A stretch of DNA of 64,000 bases from Bacteroidetes bacterium UBA6161. GTDB lineage: Bacteria > Bacteroidota > Bacteroidia > NS11-12g > UBA955. The translations under genes and the position numbers were made by a program. The notes below the pieces were generated by a model. The model was given only the letters and a program-made list of their open reading frames with translations. It did not search any database and was not told the origin of the DNA. Numbering within the stretch: position 1 is the first letter of the stretch; each line of letters starts with the position of its first letter. Where the stretch lies: NCBI GenBank assembly GCA_002422315.1, contig DIUJ01000051.1, positions 21,341-85,340 on the forward strand, in the 5' to 3' direction. Positions 61,297 through 64,000 of this stretch are shown here, one piece after another.

Positions 61297-62760
61297 ATGT
61301 TCTCATTAACACAAATTAAAGCAGTATATTTTCTAGGAATTGGAGGGATAGGTATGAGTGCCTTAGCTCGGTATTTTATAAAAAAAAATATAGCAGTGTT
61401 TGGATACGATAAAGTTAGAACTGCACTTTGTGAAAAGCTAGAAACAGAAGGGGCAAGTATCCATTACATAGAAGATATTTCCCAAATACCTCATGTTTTT
61501 CATACTCCTAGCTCAGAATATTTGGTAGTTTACACTCCTGCAATACCAGCCAATTCTGTAGAGTTGGGCTTTTTCTTAAATCAAGGAATTGATTTACAAA
61601 AAAGAGCACAGGTTTTGGGTATGATTTCACATAACTCTTTTACAATTGCAATTGCTGGAACCCATGGCAAAACTACAACCTCTTCTATGTTTGCTACTGC
61701 ATTGTATCATGCAGGAATAAATTTCACAGCTTTCCTAGGGGGGCTTAGTGTAGATTTAGGTTCTAATTATTTCGATTTTAATCAAGGATCCTCCTTGGTA
61801 GATAAAATAAATTTTGAAGAATGTGATTTTTCGCCCCAATTGTTTTTGAATACAGATGGAAGCCCAAAAGATGTAGTTTTAGTAGAGGCAGATGAGTACG
61901 ATAGATCTTTTTTAAGTTTAAGCCCTTCTTTGGCTTTACTTACCTCTACCGATGCAGACCACTTGGATATATACCAAGAAGCACAAGGAGTAACCAAAGG
62001 TTTTCAAGATTTTGTAAATAAAATTTTGAGTGGCGGTGCTTTACTGTTTTTCGAAACTACAAATATTTCCAAACCTCTTTCTATTCAATCTTTTTCATAC
62101 GGTTCTAGTTTAAACAATGATTTTTCTTGCCATAACATGAAATATGAGAAGGGGGATTTCTCTTTTGATTTTGTAAAAAATGAACAGCGTTTTAAGTATA
62201 AACTAGGGATAGATGGAATGCACAATGCTTGGAATGCTACTGCTGTTCTAGCTGCTTTCGATATACTTGGACTAGGTGCCGAAAAGGCAAGTTTGGGACT
62301 GGAGAAATTTAAAGGTGTAAACAGAAGGTTTCAGCTGGTATTTGAATCTCCGAATTTTACTCTAATAGACGATTATGCCCACCACCCTACAGAGCTGGAT
62401 GCAATCATATTGTCTGTAAAAGAGAAGTATCCCAATAGGAAAATAACTGGTGTTTTTCAGCCTCATCTGTTTTCTCGTACCCGTGATTTTTTAAATGAGT
62501 TTGCGAAGAGCTTGTCTGTTTTAGATGCTTGTTTTCTCTTAGAAATTTACCCGGCAAGAGAACTCCCTATTCCTGGGGTTACTTCAGCACTTCTTGCTAC
62601 TAAAATACCAGGATGCAAAGGGGTTTTTTCTCCTACAGATTTCCTGAACAAAATGTCAGAAAATGTTCCTCCTATACTCTTGGTACTAGGTGCTGGAGAT
62701 ATTGATTTATTAGTTCCTTCTCTAAAAGAAATTTATGAAACTGCCAATTCAAATAAATAA
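61297..62760 (+). CDS. murC: UDP-N-acetylmuramate-L-alanine ligase
   Basis: Starting at ATG 61297, 487 residues; the frame continues to TTG 61273, but the promoter and family N-terminus favour the later start. AVYFLGIGGIGMSALARYF is the nucleotide-binding entry, IAGTHGKTTTSSM the P-loop, EADEYDRSF and DDYAHHPTELDA later conserved motifs. It adds L-Ala to UDP-MurNAc in cytosolic peptidoglycan precursor synthesis. The length is near the MurC norm. It overlaps ftsQ by 26 bases, the usual dcw-cluster order. Confidence 0.96.
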   Translation: MFSLTQIKAVYFLGIGGIGMSALARYFIKKNIAVFGYDKVRTALCEKLETEGASIHYIEDISQIPHVFHTPSSEYLVVYTPAIPANSVELGFFLNQGIDLQKRAQVLGMISHNSFTIAIAGTHGKTTTSSMFATALYHAGINFTAFLGGLSVDLGSNYFDFNQGSSLVDKINFEECDFSPQLFLNTDGSPKDVVLVEADEYDRSFLSLSPSLALLTSTDADHLDIYQEAQGVTKGFQDFVNKILSGGALLFFETTNISKPLSIQSFSYGSSLNNDFSCHNMKYEKGDFSFDFVKNEQRFKYKLGIDGMHNAWNATAVLAAFDILGLGAEKASLGLEKFKGVNRRFQLVFESPNFTLIDDYAHHPTELDAIILSVKEKYPNRKITGVFQPHLFSRTRDFLNEFAKSLSVLDACFLLEIYPARELPIPGVTSALLATKIPGCKGVFSPTDFLNKMSENVPPILLVLGAGDIDLLVPSLKEIYETANSNK

Positions 62761-63511
62761 GAAAATTCTTCTATCGGGGTTCCTAATAATTTTTGCTTTA
62801 CTTTATTTTTGGACTAATACAAAGCACAACAAAGTAGTTTGTAACGAGGTTAAAATTGTACTCAAACCAGAAGGGAGCAGCTTGTTTTTAGATAAAGCAA
62901 CTGTGTCTAAAATTGCCTCTGGCTCAGAATCCGTGCACGACCTAATTGGAAAAGATATGCAAAGTATAAACCTGTTTGCATTACAAAAAAACCTCTCTCA
63001 AAGCCCATTTGTAGAAAAAGCATCTGTGTTTTTGGATTATAAGGGTACCTTAAGCATCCATGTGGTTCAGAAAATCCCCTTGTTTAGGGTGATTAATCAA
63101 CAGGGTAGTAGTTATTATGTAGAGAAAAATGGATTCAAGATACCCCACATACCACAGCATGCTGTTAGAGTGCCCGTAATATCAGGTTATATAGAAGAAA
63201 AACTTGCCGATTCTACGTACGCAAAGTCGGACATATTGCAGGGCGCGGTAGTATTTTTCAATTATTTAGATGGGAATGAATTTTGGAAAGCTCAAATAGA
63301 ACAAGTATATGTAGATAAATTTAAAGATTTCTTGTTGATTCCTAAGGTAGGAAACCATACAATTGTATTGGGTAAAACAGACAACCTGGTAGGCAAGCTA
63401 GACAAGCTTTATACCTTTTATAAGCAAGGACTACAGAATGTGGGATGGGATAAATACAGTTCCATTTTTCTGAACTTTGAAGGACAGGTTGTGGCAAAAA
63501 AAAGAAACTAA
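62735..63511 (+). CDS. ftsQ: Cell division protein FtsQ
   Basis: 258 residues, a bitopic protein: one membrane helix near 9-26, then a periplasmic POTRA-like region (FALQKNLSQSPFVEKASVFLDYKGTLSIHVVQKIPLFRVIN) and a beta domain ending KYSSIFLNFEGQVVAKK. The segment around SPFVEKASVFLDYKGTLSIHV is the best FtsQ match. It links FtsA/FtsZ to the wall-synthesis part of the divisome. It overlaps murC and precedes ftsA by 17 bases. Confidence 0.9.
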   Translation: MKLPIQINKKILLSGFLIIFALLYFWTNTKHNKVVCNEVKIVLKPEGSSLFLDKATVSKIASGSESVHDLIGKDMQSINLFALQKNLSQSPFVEKASVFLDYKGTLSIHVVQKIPLFRVINQQGSSYYVEKNGFKIPHIPQHAVRVPVISGYIEEKLADSTYAKSDILQGAVVFFNYLDGNEFWKAQIEQVYVDKFKDFLLIPKVGNHTIVLGKTDNLVGKLDKLYTFYKQGLQNVGWDKYSSIFLNFEGQVVAKKRN

Positions 63512-63528
63512 ATTAGAAAAATTTTTAT

Positions 63529-64000
63529 ATGGAAAATACAAGTCATACGAATCAAATTGTGGTAGGGTTAGACATAGGAACTACCAAAATATGTGCAATA
63601 GTAGGGGAGAAGAATGCCAATGGCAAAGTAAATATACTTGGGGTTGGGAAAGTTTCGTCATTAGGTGGCGTAACCGAAGGGATGGTTTCCAATATAAGTA
63701 AAACTTCTGAGGCTATAAGAAATGCTTTGCAAATCGCTGCAATGCAATCCAAGGTTAAAATAGAAAATGTATTGGTGGGTATTGCCGGAAAACACATTAA
63801 GAGTTTTACCCATACCCAAACGGTATATAGATTTAATCCAGATTCTGAAATTACTGCAAAAGAATTAGAGGAGAAAAGAGAGGAAATGAGAAGAATGGTG
63901 CCAGAAACCGGCAGTAAAATATTGCATGTTTTGCCTCAGGATTACATAATTGACGGTATACATACAGATAATCCAGAAAACATGTCTGGAGTTAAGTTGG
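63529..64000 (+). CDS. ftsA: Cell division protein FtsA (partial, cut by window end)
   Basis: ATG at 63529 opens a frame that runs past the window edge; 157 residues are visible. The actin-like phosphate-1 loop is VVGLDIGTTKICAIVG near residues 11-26, followed by GVTEGMVSNISKTSEAIRNA, VLVGIAGKHIKSF and HVLPQDYIIDG, all FtsA-typical. FtsA anchors FtsZ rings to the membrane. It follows ftsQ in the standard order; ftsZ should lie just outside. Confidence 0.95.
   Translation, partial: MENTSHTNQIVVGLDIGTTKICAIVGEKNANGKVNILGVGKVSSLGGVTEGMVSNISKTSEAIRNALQIAAMQSKVKIENVLVGIAGKHIKSFTHTQTVYRFNPDSEITAKELEEKREEMRRMVPETGSKILHVLPQDYIIDGIHTDNPENMSGVKL

Noticed and set aside
63477..63797. Small frames on both strands at the right edge
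   Set aside because: They overlap the real ftsA frame that starts at 63529 and continues out of the window.

Overview
The window looks like a piece of chromosome from an AT-rich member of the Bacteroidota. Four things support this: a type IX secretion (T9SS) C-terminal sorting domain on a secreted protein (8121-9737, minus); repeated matches to the Bacteroidota promoter -7 box TAnnTTTG ahead of genes; Bacteroidota-restricted families (DUF4292, DUF6029); and a typical gene string flippase - dut - sugar nucleotidyltransferase - TPR lipoprotein - DUF4292 - EnvC-like LytM protein. The right edge enters a division and cell-wall cluster (murC-ftsQ-ftsA), with ftsA cut by the window end. No rRNA, tRNA, CRISPR array, transposase or integrase was recognised.

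Layout. 1-654 is non-coding and rich in hairpins. 655-4627: mutS, a hexapeptide acetyltransferase and a family 2 glycosyltransferase. 4890-7913 (minus): a MacAB-like efflux operon (adaptor, permease, ATPase). 8121-9737 (minus): secreted T9SS cargo. 10039-12916: a small membrane protein, then a PadR repressor with its PspC-domain target and a clear operator/promoter. 12917-20060 (minus): a cassette-like array in which single genes or pairs (two near-identical 116-aa secreted proteins, a lipoprotein, a DUF1016/YhcG nuclease, and an AriA-AriB pair resembling the PARIS anti-phage system) are separated by long, mutually similar spacers. 20679-29898 (minus): a type I restriction-modification operon with four additional genes (order hsdR - DUF488 - unknown - coiled-coil membrane protein - hsdS - small membrane protein - hsdM). 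So 12.9-29.9 kb is a defence-rich accessory island.

30334-32815 is an arsenic resistance operon (arsR - arsI-like - arsC - acr3). 32816-33943 is a non-coding field of short palindromes framed by a 40-bp direct repeat. 33944-46757 is mixed core and accessory: an NqrM-like protein, a DUF2892 protein, a collagen-like lipoprotein, asnB, pyrC and pyrF, a DUF6029 protein, a large secreted protein, a sodium:solute symporter and a DUF6629 protein. 46888-53953 holds a Fur-family repressor followed by the envelope cluster.

53950-61208 is a signalling locus. A response regulator (minus) faces a tightly overlapping five-gene operon: a ThiF/E1-like-nitroreductase fusion (Rv1355c family), an acyltransferase/autoinducer-synthase-like protein, a 7TMR-DISM histidine kinase, a receiver protein with a degenerate kinase module, and a single-domain receiver. 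The overlapping stop and start codons suggest that small-molecule synthesis or modification and sensing are made together. This operon, the cassette-like array, and the PARIS plus extended type I RM island are the three most interesting parts. All family assignments come from reading motifs; no database search was run.
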